Assembly: GCA_964036045.1 (NCBI GenBank)
Contig: OZ038392.1
Coordinates: forward strand, 38,674,851 to 38,738,850
DNA: 64,000 bases
Direction: 5' to 3'
Source of the DNA: Eutreptiella sp. 'Long Island Sound 2002'
Lineage: Eukaryota > Euglenozoa > Euglenophyceae > Eutreptiales > Eutreptiaceae
The notes beneath the pieces were generated by a model. It ran no database searches, was not told the DNA's origin, and was given only the letters and a program-made list of their open reading frames with translations. The first letter of the stretch is position 1. Every line of letters starts with the position of its first letter. Position numbers and translations under genes: made by a program. Shown here one piece after another: positions 1 to 10,279 of the stretch.

Positions 1-570
1 GGAAAAACAGTTTGTCTTAATTAGGAGAATGCAAAACTGTGCCCTAGTATCTTACATATCGTCCAATTTGACAAGTGACGCATGTAAGGATTGAGCAAAA
101 TCAGCTACACTCACTCAAAAAGGCATAGACTGAAGAGCTTATCACTTCGGCGTACCGTGTCGGATTTTGATTGATCAAAAAGCTAGTTTTGTTACTTTTC
201 TTTTTGTATTTTTGCATTTTCTGCTTAAGAATGCGGCAACTATCGCTGAAAAATTGGGAAATGAAATATTGGTATGAAAAACACCATAAAACAAATAGAC
301 TACAAAAAAGCGCTTCTGAGGCCTGCAAAACCATTTATGAATCAGGTCTTGGATTCAAATTTGTTGGCCTGTAGATGTTTTTGGACTTGGACAGGTCTTT
401 TGGAGAGCGTGCCGACATCGGGCCAGATTGTTGTCACCTGTGCAGTCAGGTACTCAACTTGGCATTATGATTTCTTTGGATTTCAAGCGAGTGGGCGTTA
501 CGATACGTCTATTGGAACATTATAACCATAAAGTTGATCCATTATAATGTTCCACTAGACCTTCTTTTGT
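1..570. other. Intergenic, no gene seen
   Basis: AT-rich sequence with only short open frames lacking recognisable domains. I see no RNA gene, no clear repeat and no splice-supported coding segment. Confidence 0.5.
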
Positions 571-589
571 TGCCATGTTCATCACCCGG

Positions 590-1735
590 GCCTAGCCGTT
601 GTTGGTTTGCCGCTGCAGTTGTGTTGGTGTTGATTGCGGTTCTTGTTGATGTGTCTGTGTTTGGGTCAGTGGGCCTATCTTCTTGTCATATGTGGCAGTG
701 GTGTGCGTGGGGTGGTCTGGAGTTCTCCACTGCCGTGGTTGGTGGTGTGTCGTGTCAGGGTTCTCGTTGGTTTGTGATGTTGCTGATTGGTCTAAAGTGG
801 TGTTGGGTTGTCTATGTTGGGCATTTGTTCCAGTGGCGAGTTGTGTATTGTGTTGTGTGTTGGTATTTACTGTTGTCCATGGGTGTGCTTTTGATGCTGC
901 GGTGCGGGGTGGCCCTGATTTGTGTTTGTTGTTGTGATGTGTTGGGGAGCTGGTGGCTGTAGTGGTTTTTATCGGAGTGGTGTTTCGTGTTGGTGGTGGT
1001 TTGTTCTCGTCCTCGGGGGTTGCTATGTGTGTTGACGTTGGTTGGTGTGTCCGTCGGTGGATGTGGTTCTGGATGGTTTTGGTGTCGTCATGTGTTTGCA
1101 AGCTGGTTGGTGTCCAGGTCGTTGTGGCCGGTGTTTTGCTGCGCCGCATTGTTGGGTTTTGACGGGTTTGTGTTGTGATTCCGATGTTGCATTGTTGTCG
1201 GTTGGCCGTTGTAATGGTTTTGTGGTGTTGGTGCGTGTTGGGCATCGGTTTGCTTGTGGGTTGTAAGTTGTATGGTTGTGTTGGGCTTGGATGGTTTCTG
1301 TTGCGTCGGGGTTGGTAGTTTTATGTTTTGCCGCAGCTTCAGCTTGAGCTGGCTCTGACCAGTGGTTTAGCTGGTCAGTCGGGTGTTGTTGTGTGTCCTG
1401 ACATGTCGTGCTGTGCTGCATTTCGTGTGCTTCCCTCTCCTGTGCTGTGTTTTGTCGCGCCGCGTTGCGTTGTGCTATTTCTCATTGTATTGTGCCTCTC
1501 TGTGGTGTGGTGTGTTTTGTTCCATGCTGCGTTACTTTGTGGTGCTGGCTGGTCTGTACTGGTTGGTCCGCTGGTCTGGGTTGGCGGTATTTGGTCTGGT
1601 CCGGTCTGGTGTATGCTGGTGAGTGTTTTGGGGTGTTTGTGGGTTGTGTCTGTTCATCGGTCTGTAGTGGTAGTGTTGTGTGAGGTCCTGAATTGGTAGC
1701 TTGGATTGGCCTAATGGTGCCAGGGTGTGTGTTGC
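590..1735. repeat. Strand-asymmetric GT-rich low-complexity tract
   Basis: For about 1.1 kb the plus strand is dominated by G and T (runs built from GTTG, GTGT and TGGT) with few A residues. Long open frames on both strands follow from this bias: the minus-strand frames read as Thr/Gln/Pro/His-rich and the plus-strand frames as Val/Cys/Trp/Gly-rich low complexity. They show no domain and are not called as genes. The asymmetry ends abruptly near 1,735, where an AC-rich tract begins. Confidence 0.6.
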
Positions 1736-1920
1736 GGCAACGAAAACAAGAGTGTGATGACCAATGCCACAACGACAAATGCGATGACCAAAATGATAAT
1801 AACAAATTTGACCACCGATGCAAAACAACAACAACAACAATTGCGATGATCAATCCAACAACAACACTTCTGCCAACCAATGCAACAACAACAAGATTGT
1901 CACCACCAATGTGGCGCCGG
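1736..1920. repeat. CAA-rich simple-sequence tract
   Basis: Imperfect CAA/ACAACA repeats (for example 1,818-1,850 and 1,856-1,895) interspersed with GATGACCAA-like units. It directly follows the GT-rich tract, so the purine/pyrimidine and G/T bias flips strand at the boundary. Confidence 0.6.
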
Positions 1921-2034
1921 CAGGGGCTGATTCCTTAATGGAAGCTCGCTTCTGCATGAGAGGCTGGTGCAACAAGCACCTCCCCAAAAGCCGTTATTTG
2001 TTGTGGCACGTATGCTTTCACTTTGTGTCGCTGA

Positions 2035-2937
2035 GTGCAAGGGCCTCGCATAGCTTCAGGCGACAATGTGCGGCCTTTACAGACCCCTCCTCTGATCTAC
2101 CCACAGCCTCATCATGAAGTCAATCAGTCCACCGGCGCATGTGTTGCAGACCCGCCTTCCGCGCAGGTGTTTGAGATTCAACAAGTGTTCCTGGAGACGG
2201 TCTTCTCATGCACCACCGGCTCCAACGGCGCGGTGCTGTTCTTTGTCGGCGACGAGGTGGTGGTCACCTGGAACGCCGCGTCCCCCTGCGCTGACTTTGC
2301 GAATCGCGCAGCCGCTGCTGCGCTCAACATCTGCCGCGCGCTCACGGCGGCGCCGGAGCTTACGGCGGTGCGGCAGGGCATCTGCATGGCCCTGGACGCG
2401 GGCCAGGGGCTGTGCGGAAACGTCGGCACGGCCAAACAGCGGCACTTCTCGGTGATGGGCGTCGCGTGGGAGATGGGGCTGATGCTGCGGCACATCTGCT
2501 TGTTCTTCAAACACCCACTCCTCATGGGACCCGGTATTATAGCGCGTCTCGCCCCCTCGTTCGTCTACGCGCATGTGGATTACGTCGTGCCACAGAGCCT
2601 CAGCCCCGGTCCCAGCAGCCTGGTGCCGCCGCACCCGGTGTTGATCAGCAAACTGATCGGCGCGCACCCGGCGCCCGCGGACTTGCATTGGATGTACACT
2701 TCAGGGTCGGATGCGCCGGAGGCCGCCGAGAGTGTCGCGTGGCGGCAGGCATACAACCAAAGCTGGCACCAGCTGACACTTCATCCGGCCCTCGATGCTG
2801 CTGTCCCTGTCGAGGCAGGAGTGGACTTAGACGATATAGAGCGTCTGCGAGTGGCGGTGCAGACCAAACGCAAGCTGGGGCTGTACTACCGTACGATAAA
2901 AGTCGGGCCAGCCCAAGACGCTGGCCCCAACACATGA
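2035..2937 (+). CDS. Class III nucleotidyl (adenylate/guanylate) cyclase domain protein, C-terminal exon
   Basis: The frame encodes 300 residues; only the part from about residue 45 (2,167) looks like the domain. A CAG at 2,164-2,166 is a plausible splice acceptor, so the true exon probably starts at 2,167 and the N-terminal half of the cyclase domain (first metal-binding Asp) should lie in an upstream exon that I could not find. Visible family features are a beta-strand plus GDEV metal-site motif followed by TWNA (about residues 77-87), an alanine-rich helix, and the segment with GICMALDAG, GNVG, a following Arg, then VMGVAWEM. Class III cyclases convert ATP or GTP to cyclic nucleotide. The usual V-N-x-A-x-R purine/transition-state residues read W-E-M-G-L-M here, so activity is doubtful or needs a partner domain. 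GC-rich third positions contrast with the AT-rich flanks and support a real exon. The frame ends at TGA 2,935-2,937. Confidence 0.72.
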   Translation: MQGPRIASGDNVRPLQTPPLIYPQPHHEVNQSTGACVADPPSAQVFEIQQVFLETVFSCTTGSNGAVLFFVGDEVVVTWNAASPCADFANRAAAAALNICRALTAAPELTAVRQGICMALDAGQGLCGNVGTAKQRHFSVMGVAWEMGLMLRHICLFFKHPLLMGPGIIARLAPSFVYAHVDYVVPQSLSPGPSSLVPPHPVLISKLIGAHPAPADLHWMYTSGSDAPEAAESVAWRQAYNQSWHQLTLHPALDAAVPVEAGVDLDDIERLRVAVQTKRKLGLYYRTIKVGPAQDAGPNT

Positions 2938-3419
2938 AGCGGCGCCCACCACGTTCTGCCGCTGTTGGCTTCCCTTCGAGTGCACGGACGTCCGCGATTG
3001 GGGTCATGTCTCATACGGCACCCCAAAACCCGGCTCAATGGACAGTCACAGACCACAGCATTAGGCACTGTGTATAAGCGTTGAGTTGCAAAGGGGGGAT
3101 GGGATCCCGTGGGTGTGCCAAAGGCTCTGGACCCCCACCCAGTCTTACAATTCTGATGGTTGACTTAAACAAGAGCCATTCACGGAGAACTATTGCTGAG
3201 CGCAGTGACAACGAAAAATGCGGTGCACAGACACGGGTACATATCCCATGCAAAGTGGTGGTATAGCGATGAAAAGACACCCAAAATTATAGAAAAATGG
3301 CCGCTAGGCTTGGCTGCCGTGGGGCCAACCCCACAGAAACCGAGCCCAGCGGGTCCTGCTCCATGCCACCTACCCACCTAGGTTGGTGGACGCACTCCAT
3401 GGGGTTCACATTGTGCATG

Positions 3420-4000
3420 TAGTAATCTGCACCAGAATGTTGTCCAAAAGTGTCGAAAAAACGCTACAAATGACCGTACAGCTGCAAAACGGGACCAATG
3501 TTGGCAAACAAAGTTGGTTTCCTGGTGTTTTGGGTCGAGCTGATTATTTTAAGGGGTAACAAGATGGGTCTCATCGACGTGTAGCAGCCTCTGCGCAATT
3601 TAGCCCCAAATTTCCCCAGACTGGCCGAACATTTGGCTGTGGTTGCTCATTGTGCTTCAATGTATTCCATCGTCACTTGCCCAAATTTGTGCAAAATACA
3701 GTCAAAAAATCGCTATAGCTGCAAAACAGCACGAACATCAGCAAACAAAGAGAATTTCTGAGGTTTTGGCTCGAGCCATTTTAAGGGGCTACAACATGGG
3801 TCAAATTGACGCATAGCAGCCTGTGCAAAACTCAACCAAAATTCTGCCTAGACTGGTCGAAAAACTGCCTCAAACCCAGCTAGCTCTTCAAAACGGGCAG
3901 AAATGGAGCAAATTCCGGTGATTTCCTGCTTTTCTCATTGAGCCAGTTCATTTGAGGGGATTTTGTCTCGGGGTTTGATACTAGTGAAAACCATTTGGAC
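3420..4000. repeat. Diverged tandem repeat, about 240-bp period
   Basis: The segment starting AGCTGCAAAACGGGACC near 3,480 recurs as AGCTGCAAAACAGCACG near 3,717, with conserved later landmarks: GCAAACAAAG, TTTTGG.TCGAGC, TTTTAAGGGG, ATGGGTC, TAGCAGCCT and AGACTGG. A third, shorter copy begins near 3,885 (TTCAAAACGGGCAG, then TTGAGCCAGTTCATTTGAGGGG). The copies are clearly related but well diverged, so the duplication is old. Confidence 0.6.
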
Positions 4001-4347
4001 GGTCCTGTTTTAAGTTGATTGGTGGGGTGGTCTGCGACTTCGACAAAGGGCCCCCCTGGGGGGTCCGGGGGGCTGAGGGAGTCCAATGTAGGGTTGGCGG
4101 ATCTTATTTAGCACACCCATACACGACGCCAGACCATGATCCACCAAGACACAGAAGTCTTCAGGCCCTGCTTCAATCTGGATCTCAGCAAGTCCATGCT
4201 TAAACCTCCCGAGCTATTGGGGCCAGACAGCCTGGAGGTGTGCGTGCTTGCGCCTCGCGTGTGTGGTTGGCAACAAACAGGAGCGGATCCCTGGAGGATT
4301 GGGGGAAGGAGGGGGGGGGGGGGACAATGGAATGGGCTTTTCTCAAC

Positions 4348-4373
4348 CCATGAACACCGTGGTGTGTTCATGG
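4348..4373. repeat. Short perfect inverted repeat (hairpin)
   Basis: CCATGAACAC, a six-base spacer, then its exact reverse complement GTGTTCATGG. No transcription unit ends here that would make it a terminator; the function is unknown. Confidence 0.6.
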
Positions 4374-4529
4374 ATTGTGTCAGTCCTGAGCTGTGCAACT
4401 GTTTGCAGAGCGTGCTGTTCTGAGACACTGTTGTGGAATTCAAACCAGATCACCTACTGCCCTCCCCCTGCTGACCCTGCTAGCCCGACTGCCCCTATTT
4501 CCCATACTGGCTGGACAGTGAGCTGGAAA

Positions 4530-4660
4530 GATTGTGCAGTGTGTGCGTCCTTAGTGACCAGGCAGTGGATAATGTGCAGTATGATTGGCAGTGTGTGATG
4601 TGCAGTGTACGAATGTGTGTTGTGCAGTGCACAGTGTGCAGTGTTGTCTATCTGCAGGGG
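4530..4660. repeat. GTGCAGT-type short tandem repeats
   Basis: Irregular reiteration of GTGCAGT/GTGTGCAGTG units (GTGCAGTGTGTG, GTGCAGTATG, GTGCAGTGTACG, GTGCAGTGCACAG, GTGCAGTGTTG). Confidence 0.55.
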
Positions 4661-7194
4661 CATTCCGCTTCGCTTCACAGGTATCAATGAGTCCGAGCCG
4701 ACGGTATAACGAAAAACAGCAAGCATCTCATGTTTGAAAATGATCATGCTGAAACAGAACCGAAATGAAATATGACGGCCTCCTCCCGACTGGCCCACCT
4801 CACAAAGCGGCTCCTTGTTCCTGACACATTCCCTACAACCCTCAGCCGCTGGAGTCCACATCACAGAAAAGGGGGGGGGGGGATGACAAAACAATCAATA
4901 GTAGGACAATGGGATGTTGGGATGGCTGTTGGCTACAGCACACAGAATTTTCAAGCTGCTGCTTCATGCTGCAAAACCTCCAGCAACAGATCCAACAAGC
5001 AAGTGCTGCGGCATGCATCACTGTATATGTTTAGGATGTTATTTCATGTTTCAATTGGTCCCCAACAGAACTACAAGCATGATGCATATCAAGATAGTGT
5101 GTCCTGCTACCAATCTGCCAGAATTGCCTGTTGCATCCCTTCGATTCGCAGCAATGCGCTGTCATGTGAAAATTTTCAATCTTCTGAGCCCTCTGATATT
5201 CACTTGGGCTCAGGGTTTGCATTGGGTTGATTTCAAACTGACAATTGGTGCTCCGCTCCAAAAAAAGTTCATCCTGCGGGTCCAGGACCATACATACAAA
5301 AAATCGGCAATGTGAATAATCAGCGCTGGAATGGAAAAAATTGCTTCTACTGCTGTTTTATCTTTGGCTGCTTTTTTCTTATGCTTTCGAGAAAAGTGTC
5401 TAGCCGCGGTCCACAGGATTGGGCGTTGGCAAACACGAAAGCGGCACTCTCCCGACTTGATTTTTTGTGGAGGTAGGTTGTCGGTGCAAACCATGTTTGA
5501 AGAATCTCCCCCAAAAAGCAATTTTTGTAGTACTCTGCTCCCTCAATTACACGCTTACAAACAGGATGTGTACAATATTAATGTATTGTCAGCACAAATA
5601 ATAATAGGCAGGGCAACGGGCATTTGCTAGTGGGCTCTGTGGAGACTGGGCCATTGGAAGCAGGCTCCGCCAAACCTGAGCTATTGGAGGTGGATGAAAG
5701 GACAAAAGTGGAAAGAGGATGAAAGCTTTTTGGCAATTTCATGCGCAGCACCATTGTGCATTGCATTGTGACCATCTGAAACCCCCTATTTCTGCCCACC
5801 GTTTACTCTATTTGTTTCGAATAGGTTTCGCAAAACTACGGGACAATAAAAAAATCCCATTTCTATGACCCAGCAAGGCAGCAAGAAGGAGCGGTGCACT
5901 GATGCACGTATTCAAATGCAACGGTACACCGTTGTATCTATTCGTTGTTTTGCATTGATTGGTTCACTATCTATTTGCATGGATAGGGTATGCAATACAA
6001 GCATGGGGTATGGGTGCGGCAGAACTTTGGTGAATCCCCAGGGTTCCGCCCAAAGGAGGGGCCGTGTACAAACATGGGGGCACACCCCCCTGGCGTGGGG
6101 CGGCTCTTACATTGGCGGCGGTCGGCAATCCCGTTGTCATCTGGGGCTACTTTGTTGGACGCCACCAGTTAGGTTTCGTGGGTTGTAAGCCGTCTTTTTT
6201 CTTCAAGTGTGGAGCTCTTTCCTATTCCGTCAAAAGGGCGATGCTAGGAGACCCCATGGGGTTTTTACACACAACCAAGGGCACCTACCGCCCTACCTAC
6301 TTGGGGTATGGGCGCTTAGCTTTGGTGGACAATTTGTTTTAATTTAGCCAATTTGTTCAGCTTTGAAGTCCCATGTGTAATAGTTTACATTCTCGTTCTG
6401 GCATGTACAGAAAACAGTTTTTCAGCGGTAGCTTGATCCGAGACCATCTACTCTGGAGTTGCTCTTACAATGTCAGTCATTATCAAAATTAAAAATAATA
6501 ATTATTTTTCCCCATTTGGGTTTCTTTTTTTTTTTGAAGAAATGGGATTACCAATTTAGAAAGTCTAAAGACACGCGGCAAACAAGGCGACACATAGCAC
6601 CGCCAGCACAAGCGACACAATGAGCATCGAAAGAACATGACCGGCACATGTATCGCCAAAAGCAAGACATGCAACATAAAAGGTGAGAAAGGCACCATAT
6701 GGTACACCAAAAGGGGGCCTACACCATTGTACCGCACCTCATTGCAAGCCACAGATGCAGCCATGCACACAATCAAAAACACCCACAACACATATAGTAA
6801 AAGTAGGATGCAGAAGGACATGTACACTACCAGCAGCATTGAAGCCCACAGACCCGAAGCACGGGACACAAAGTGGGCAAAATTATTTTGCAAAGCTCAA
6901 CCGCCATCGACCAAAGGACAACCGGCATGCCCCGTAAGACAAATAGCACCCAAGCCACAGCTCTACAACATTCGATATGGTTTTCTTTCCACGGGCAGCA
7001 GGCACTCTGCTGACTAAAGATTCTTTTGACCGTATTTACCTTACCCTACTTACTTCTCACTAGCATCCCTATATCCATCCCCGGTTGAATGATTTGACAA
7101 GAATAAAGACAAATCAAAACCGAGAATGGGATAAAGCGCTAGATACACAGGAAGTACGGGAAGTAATTATCTTAGCATTCTGTACCTTTTCCCG

Positions 7195-7362
7195 TGTTGC
7201 CGTCCGGCTCTCAGAACGAGCGATCTACACCCGCTCTTTGAGCTTTGTTCGGCAGATCCGGGCATCGGTGGTTTTAGAGTTCACCGAAAAGGCGATGGAA
7301 AAAATTCCTGTTGCCTTCTCCGATGACTCAGTCTCTCTTCCCACCAATGAGGCCCCTCAATT
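7195..7362 (-). pseudogene. Gag fragment relic of the A/B retrotransposon family
   Basis: The plus-strand sequence aligns by eye with the antisense of B gag near 53,165-53,330. Shared landmarks are CTCTCAGAACGAG, CGGTGGTTTTAGAGTTCACCGAA, AAAAAATT.CTGT.GCCT and CACCAATGAGGC. It is therefore a minus-strand gag fragment. It lies head to head with the plus-strand relic that starts at about 7,385, showing a rearrangement. Confidence 0.65.
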
Positions 7363-7384
7363 AGCAGAACAACCATGGAGGTCG

Positions 7385-7462
7385 CATCCCCGCAAGGCTG
7401 CACACCGGGTCTAGCCAGCTTGGAGCCCTGGGGCCCCTTCATTCATCCGGGACAGCACTTAC
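7385..7462 (+). repeat. LTR 3'-end relic (A/B family)
   Basis: Collinear with the last part of the A/B LTR in sense orientation: GGTCTAGCCAGCTTGGAGCCCTGGGG corresponds to the LTR GGTCTTGCCGGCTCTGAGCCCTCCGG region, and CCGGGACAGCACTTACA corresponds to the LTR terminus CCAGGGCAGCACTTTCA. It is followed directly by a decayed PBS and gag start. Confidence 0.6.
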
Positions 7463-8360
7463 ATCGTAGGCTACCTGAATGTTGTTCTTGCGGAACCCAC
7501 ACCTCCGTTAGGTCCTCAAGGCACCCAAATGCAAGGTGCAAGAATGCCCGAGGTCAAAATCTCTCTCTCTCTTTGCTGTGCAACCGAAGCGCTACGACGA
7601 TTTCCGTGCTGCAGTGCACGGTGCCCGAGGACAACAACAGCTACAGGCCAAGGAGGTCACAATTTTAAAGATCCCCGTCGAAATGTCCCGCCGGATGGCT
7701 GGAATCAACTACTCTCCGTAGACGGCTGAGCTTTGTACAAGCTTGGCGGACTTACCGTCCCTCATACTGTCACCCCATTGGAGCAATTGGAAGTAAATTT
7801 GATGGACTTCGACGTGAGCGGTGAGGTGGTGGAGCCAACACGCCCTGCAAAATGCGCTCCATTGGAACCAAGATTGGCTACGGAGATGCCAATGACTTCG
7901 AAGTAGGGTGTTGGGTGGTACAAGAGGATCTCCGGCGCCGTGAATTTTGTAATTGAATTCCTTTATTTGATTCGTGATGAGATCTGTGACCGAGACTACC
8001 GACAATGGGAAGGGAATGTGGTCACAAATGCGTCCCTTTAGGTATACAATGTGACTCGCTTCTCCAAGGAGAAGACCCGGGAGGCCGTCCCTGAACCTTC
8101 CTTGGCACGTTCCACCCTTGCTGACCGAGGTGCTCAAGACGAACTTGCTGCAGCGGTCGAAAAAGGCATCTCGGCGGCTGCCAAGCAAGCCAGCCTCGAG
8201 ACTCATGCCAAAGCAGTGCCGAAAGTGGACTCGTGGTTGAAATCCACAGGGCTATGTCCAGTACCCGCAAGGCAAGGAATGTATTGCCGTAACGATTCGT
8301 CTTGCTGCTCCTATAGAGATTCTGAGTTGTAGGCACTAAAGGACCAGATCCAATCAATTC
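7463..8360 (+). pseudogene. Gag relic of the A/B retrotransposon family (5' part)
   Basis: After a decayed PBS, the sequence GGCTACCTGAATGTTG matches the A/B gag start. Further on, translated segments match A/B Gag in order: the Cys-rich CCATEALRRFPCC stretch (A/B CCANEALRGMPCA), AAAVEKGISAAAKQASLE (A/B AAAVEEGILEAARQASLE), VDSWLKST and the GMYC...CSC cysteine cluster. Several frame changes and stops make it non-coding. The relic is split at 8,360 by a hAT-like element and resumes at 9,004. A/B Gag is the structural protein that packages retrotransposon RNA. Confidence 0.75.
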
Positions 8361-9003
8361 TAGGGATGCAGATTCGCTCCGAATTCATTTTCAATTCGCC
8401 GAATTCGGCCCGAATTCGTTCCATTGCGAATTGGGAGCCGAATTCGGTCCTTACATCACCGAATGGCGAATTCGGTGCAAATTCGCCTTCCGAATTTGGA
8501 GGCGACCCCACCGCCAGTGCCCGGTCGGCAATTTTGCGACTTTTTTAAGGCATACAGCATTATGCCTTAAAAAATTTTGCGACTTTTGTTTTGACGATTT
8601 CTCGAAAACGTTGAAAGTTTGAAAGCTGATAGTCCGTACAATTTGTATCTATCACAAAAGCCAAGTATCGATCCATTTTGTTTCTTCTCCGGTGCCAAAT
8701 CTGAAACTCAAAAATCGCACCGGACAGGAGGCTAAACTCAGAGATGATTGGTTTTTACTATGAATAAAATTTATGCCAAGTTTCAGCTTTCAAACCTTCA
8801 GAATTTTTGAGAAATCGCAAAAACAAAATTTGATCAAAATTGCCGATCAGGCAACGGCGGCAGCGCCGGCGCCGGCACTTTAGCGGCCACTATAATTCAC
8901 CTTTTCAACTGCGAATTCGAATTCAAGGGGGTCTAGCTATTTGCCCAAACTCGCACCAAATTCGAATTCGGCAAATTCGCACCAATTCTCACCTGCATCC
9001 CTA
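8361..9003. mobile_element. Non-autonomous hAT-like DNA transposon (MITE), 643 bp
   Basis: The ends are TAGGGATGCAG (8,361) and CTGCATCCCTA (9,003), an 11-bp perfect terminal inverted repeat starting with the TAGGGATG typical of Ac-like hAT elements. The flanking direct repeat is 8 bp, the hAT hallmark. The interior is rich in GAATTCG motifs near both ends, has long imperfect inverted repeats (GAAAGTTTGAAAGCTGA against TCAGCTTTCAAACCTTC) and contains no transposase frame, so it must be mobilised in trans. It interrupts a gag relic, so it is younger than that relic. Confidence 0.75.
8541..8574. repeat. Perfect 14-bp-stem hairpin inside the hAT-like element
   Basis: TTTTTTAAGGCATA, six-base loop CAGCAT, TATGCCTTAAAAAA. 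It lies inside the non-autonomous element and probably reflects nested fold-back structure. Confidence 0.7.
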
Positions 9004-9062
9004 ATCAATTGTGCATTCGCTGGGTGTAAAAAATATTTTCAAGACCCATGTGAAAAAAGAAA
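9004..9062 (+). pseudogene. Gag relic of the A/B family (continuation)
   Basis: After the hAT-like element the translation resembles the A/B Gag segment LGIKDLFKTHM (here LGVKNIFKTHV), directly continuing the part that ended at 8,360. It stops being recognisable near 9,062. Confidence 0.6.
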
Positions 9063-9129
9063 GATGGGGAGGTGGGGGCAGCGAGAATACTAGACAATTC
9101 CATGCTCATATGACCCAAGGAAAAATCCT

Positions 9130-9471
9130 AGTTTGTAGAAAACATTAATGCCGATGAAACTGAATATATGTGAGTTTCTGAATCTGCCTAAAAAGATTTG
9201 TATAAGACCAATTTTGAAAGAATGTTTGGCCGATTGGGGTCGCACACGCGCACCATCGGCAACGGGCGGTTCCGGATAAATAATTGGGTCGCGCCGGATT
9301 TAAAATGAATGGACAGTGGATCTGAGTCCGGCACATAGGAAATATATAGGTCACTCCCTTGGAGCGGTTTGGTGGTCGGCAGCAGCGCCCATGTCTGTGA
9401 AATGGCGAAAATGTAGCCAATTAGCGCAAATCTATGAAGATCTCAGCAGATGGAGGTTAGCCGCACTTACA
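9130..9471 (-). repeat. Diverged LTR relic (A/B family)
   Basis: Aligns by eye along its length with the A and B LTRs. Shared landmarks are GATTTGTATAAGACC for GATTTATATAAATCC, TTTGGCCGATT, GCGATTCCGGGTAAAT-like sequence, GAAATATATAGGTC and AGCAGATGGAGGTTAGCCGCACTTACA, the last being the LTR terminus at 9,471. Orientation is as in A/B (minus). The portion toward the LTR 3' end is missing or unrecognisable. Confidence 0.7.
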
Positions 9472-9480
9472 GTAGGGCGT

Positions 9481-9778
9481 TCAGACTCGATCTAGCCCAC
9501 AAAGAGCTTCGTTGACGCCTTGGCCTGGTTGAGTGCAGCCATCTAGCGGCGGATTCCGACTAGGATCTTGAAAATGCTGACCTCCTTGGCATGCAAAACT
9601 TGCTCTCTTAAGACACCGCGGACTGTGGAAGAGGAATCTCCTTAGTGCTTCAGTTGCGCGGCAAACAGGGAGGGGGATGGTCACTTTTTGCGTCAATGCA
9701 ACTCCCATTTGACTCTCTTGGTGGCCTACGAATGGTATGGGGCCCCCGGGATCAACATTGAGGTAGCTTTTTCTACCT
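9481..9778 (-). pseudogene. Gag N-terminal relic with decayed PBS (A/B family)
   Basis: The minus-strand translation carries YLNV, a Cys-rich CRATEALRR segment, SPRC and DPSRNPP, matching A/B Gag residues just after the PBS. The decayed PBS is at about 9,766-9,777, next to the LTR that begins at about 9,779. It lies between two LTR relics, indicating an internally deleted element. Confidence 0.68.
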
Positions 9779-10278
9779 TGCAACCGTTGTGCCGGGCTGA
9801 TGAAGGAGCCGGACCGGCACCCTTGTAGGAATGCATTTGGATGGTTGTTCCGGTGACCGTGGGAGCCTCGGAGGAGGCAACGGCGGCAACAACACTACTC
9901 GAATCCCTGCTCGTATGACCCAACGAAGAATCCTAGTTTACATAGAAAATTACGGCGGATGAAACTATAAACATTTGAGTGTCTGAAATTATCCGATAGG
10001 GTTTATATCAATCCGATTGTCCAAACGTATTTGGCCGATTCGGGTTGCGTACGCGCACGAGCGGCACTTAGCGATTCCGGGTAAATGATGAGAACGCCGT
10101 GGAGTTACGATGGATCGACATCGGAACTACACTCCATAGCAAAAAAGAATCTAAATCGGTCCCTAGGAGCAATCTTGGGGAGCTGCGATAGTGCCGATGT
10201 CTGAAAAATGGCAAAAATGTAGCCAATTGGGGATGGACTTGCAAAGATATGGGCAGTTGACAGTTAGCCATGCTTACA
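9779..10278 (-). repeat. Diverged LTR relic (A/B family)
   Basis: Minus-strand LTR ending in CTTACA at 10,278, like A and B. It contains ATGAAACTATAAACATTTGAGTGTCTGAAA-type sequence, GTTTATATCAATCCGATTGT, TATTTGGCCGATTCGGGTTGCG and GATTCCGGGTAAATGAT. It is followed on the minus strand by a PBS/gag relic and preceded by 3'-pol sequence at 11.2-12.0 kb. This is an LTR shared between two internal regions, typical of LTR-LTR recombination or tandem insertion. Confidence 0.72.
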
Positions 10279-10279
10279 T

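Larger units (their letters stand above)
2938..7190. other. Intergenic region without a supported gene
   Basis: About 4.2 kb with only short frames on either strand. It holds a diverged tandem duplication (3,420-4,000), a short perfect hairpin (4,348-4,373), GTGCAGT-type repeats (4,530-4,660), poly-G runs near 4,310 and 4,870, and A/T homopolymers near 6,525. No domain, tRNA or transposon end could be recognised. Confidence 0.5.
8353..9011. repeat. 8-bp target site duplication flanking a hAT-like element
   Basis: ATCAATTC (8,353-8,360) on the left and ATCAATTG (9,004-9,011) on the right agree at 7 of 8 positions. Removing the element rejoins the gag relic in a consistent reading, which confirms that the element inserted into it. 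Confidence 0.65.

Noticed and set aside
592-1245. Long minus-strand open frame (217 codons) rich in Thr/Gln/His/Pro
   Set aside because: It lies in the strand-biased GT-rich tract, where stop codons are rare by composition; low complexity and no domain.
6489-6893. Hydrophobic minus-strand frame of 134 codons resembling membrane segments
   Set aside because: Hydrophobicity follows from T-rich minus-strand composition (the plus strand is A/C-rich); no family motif, no neighbouring exon and no coding signature.
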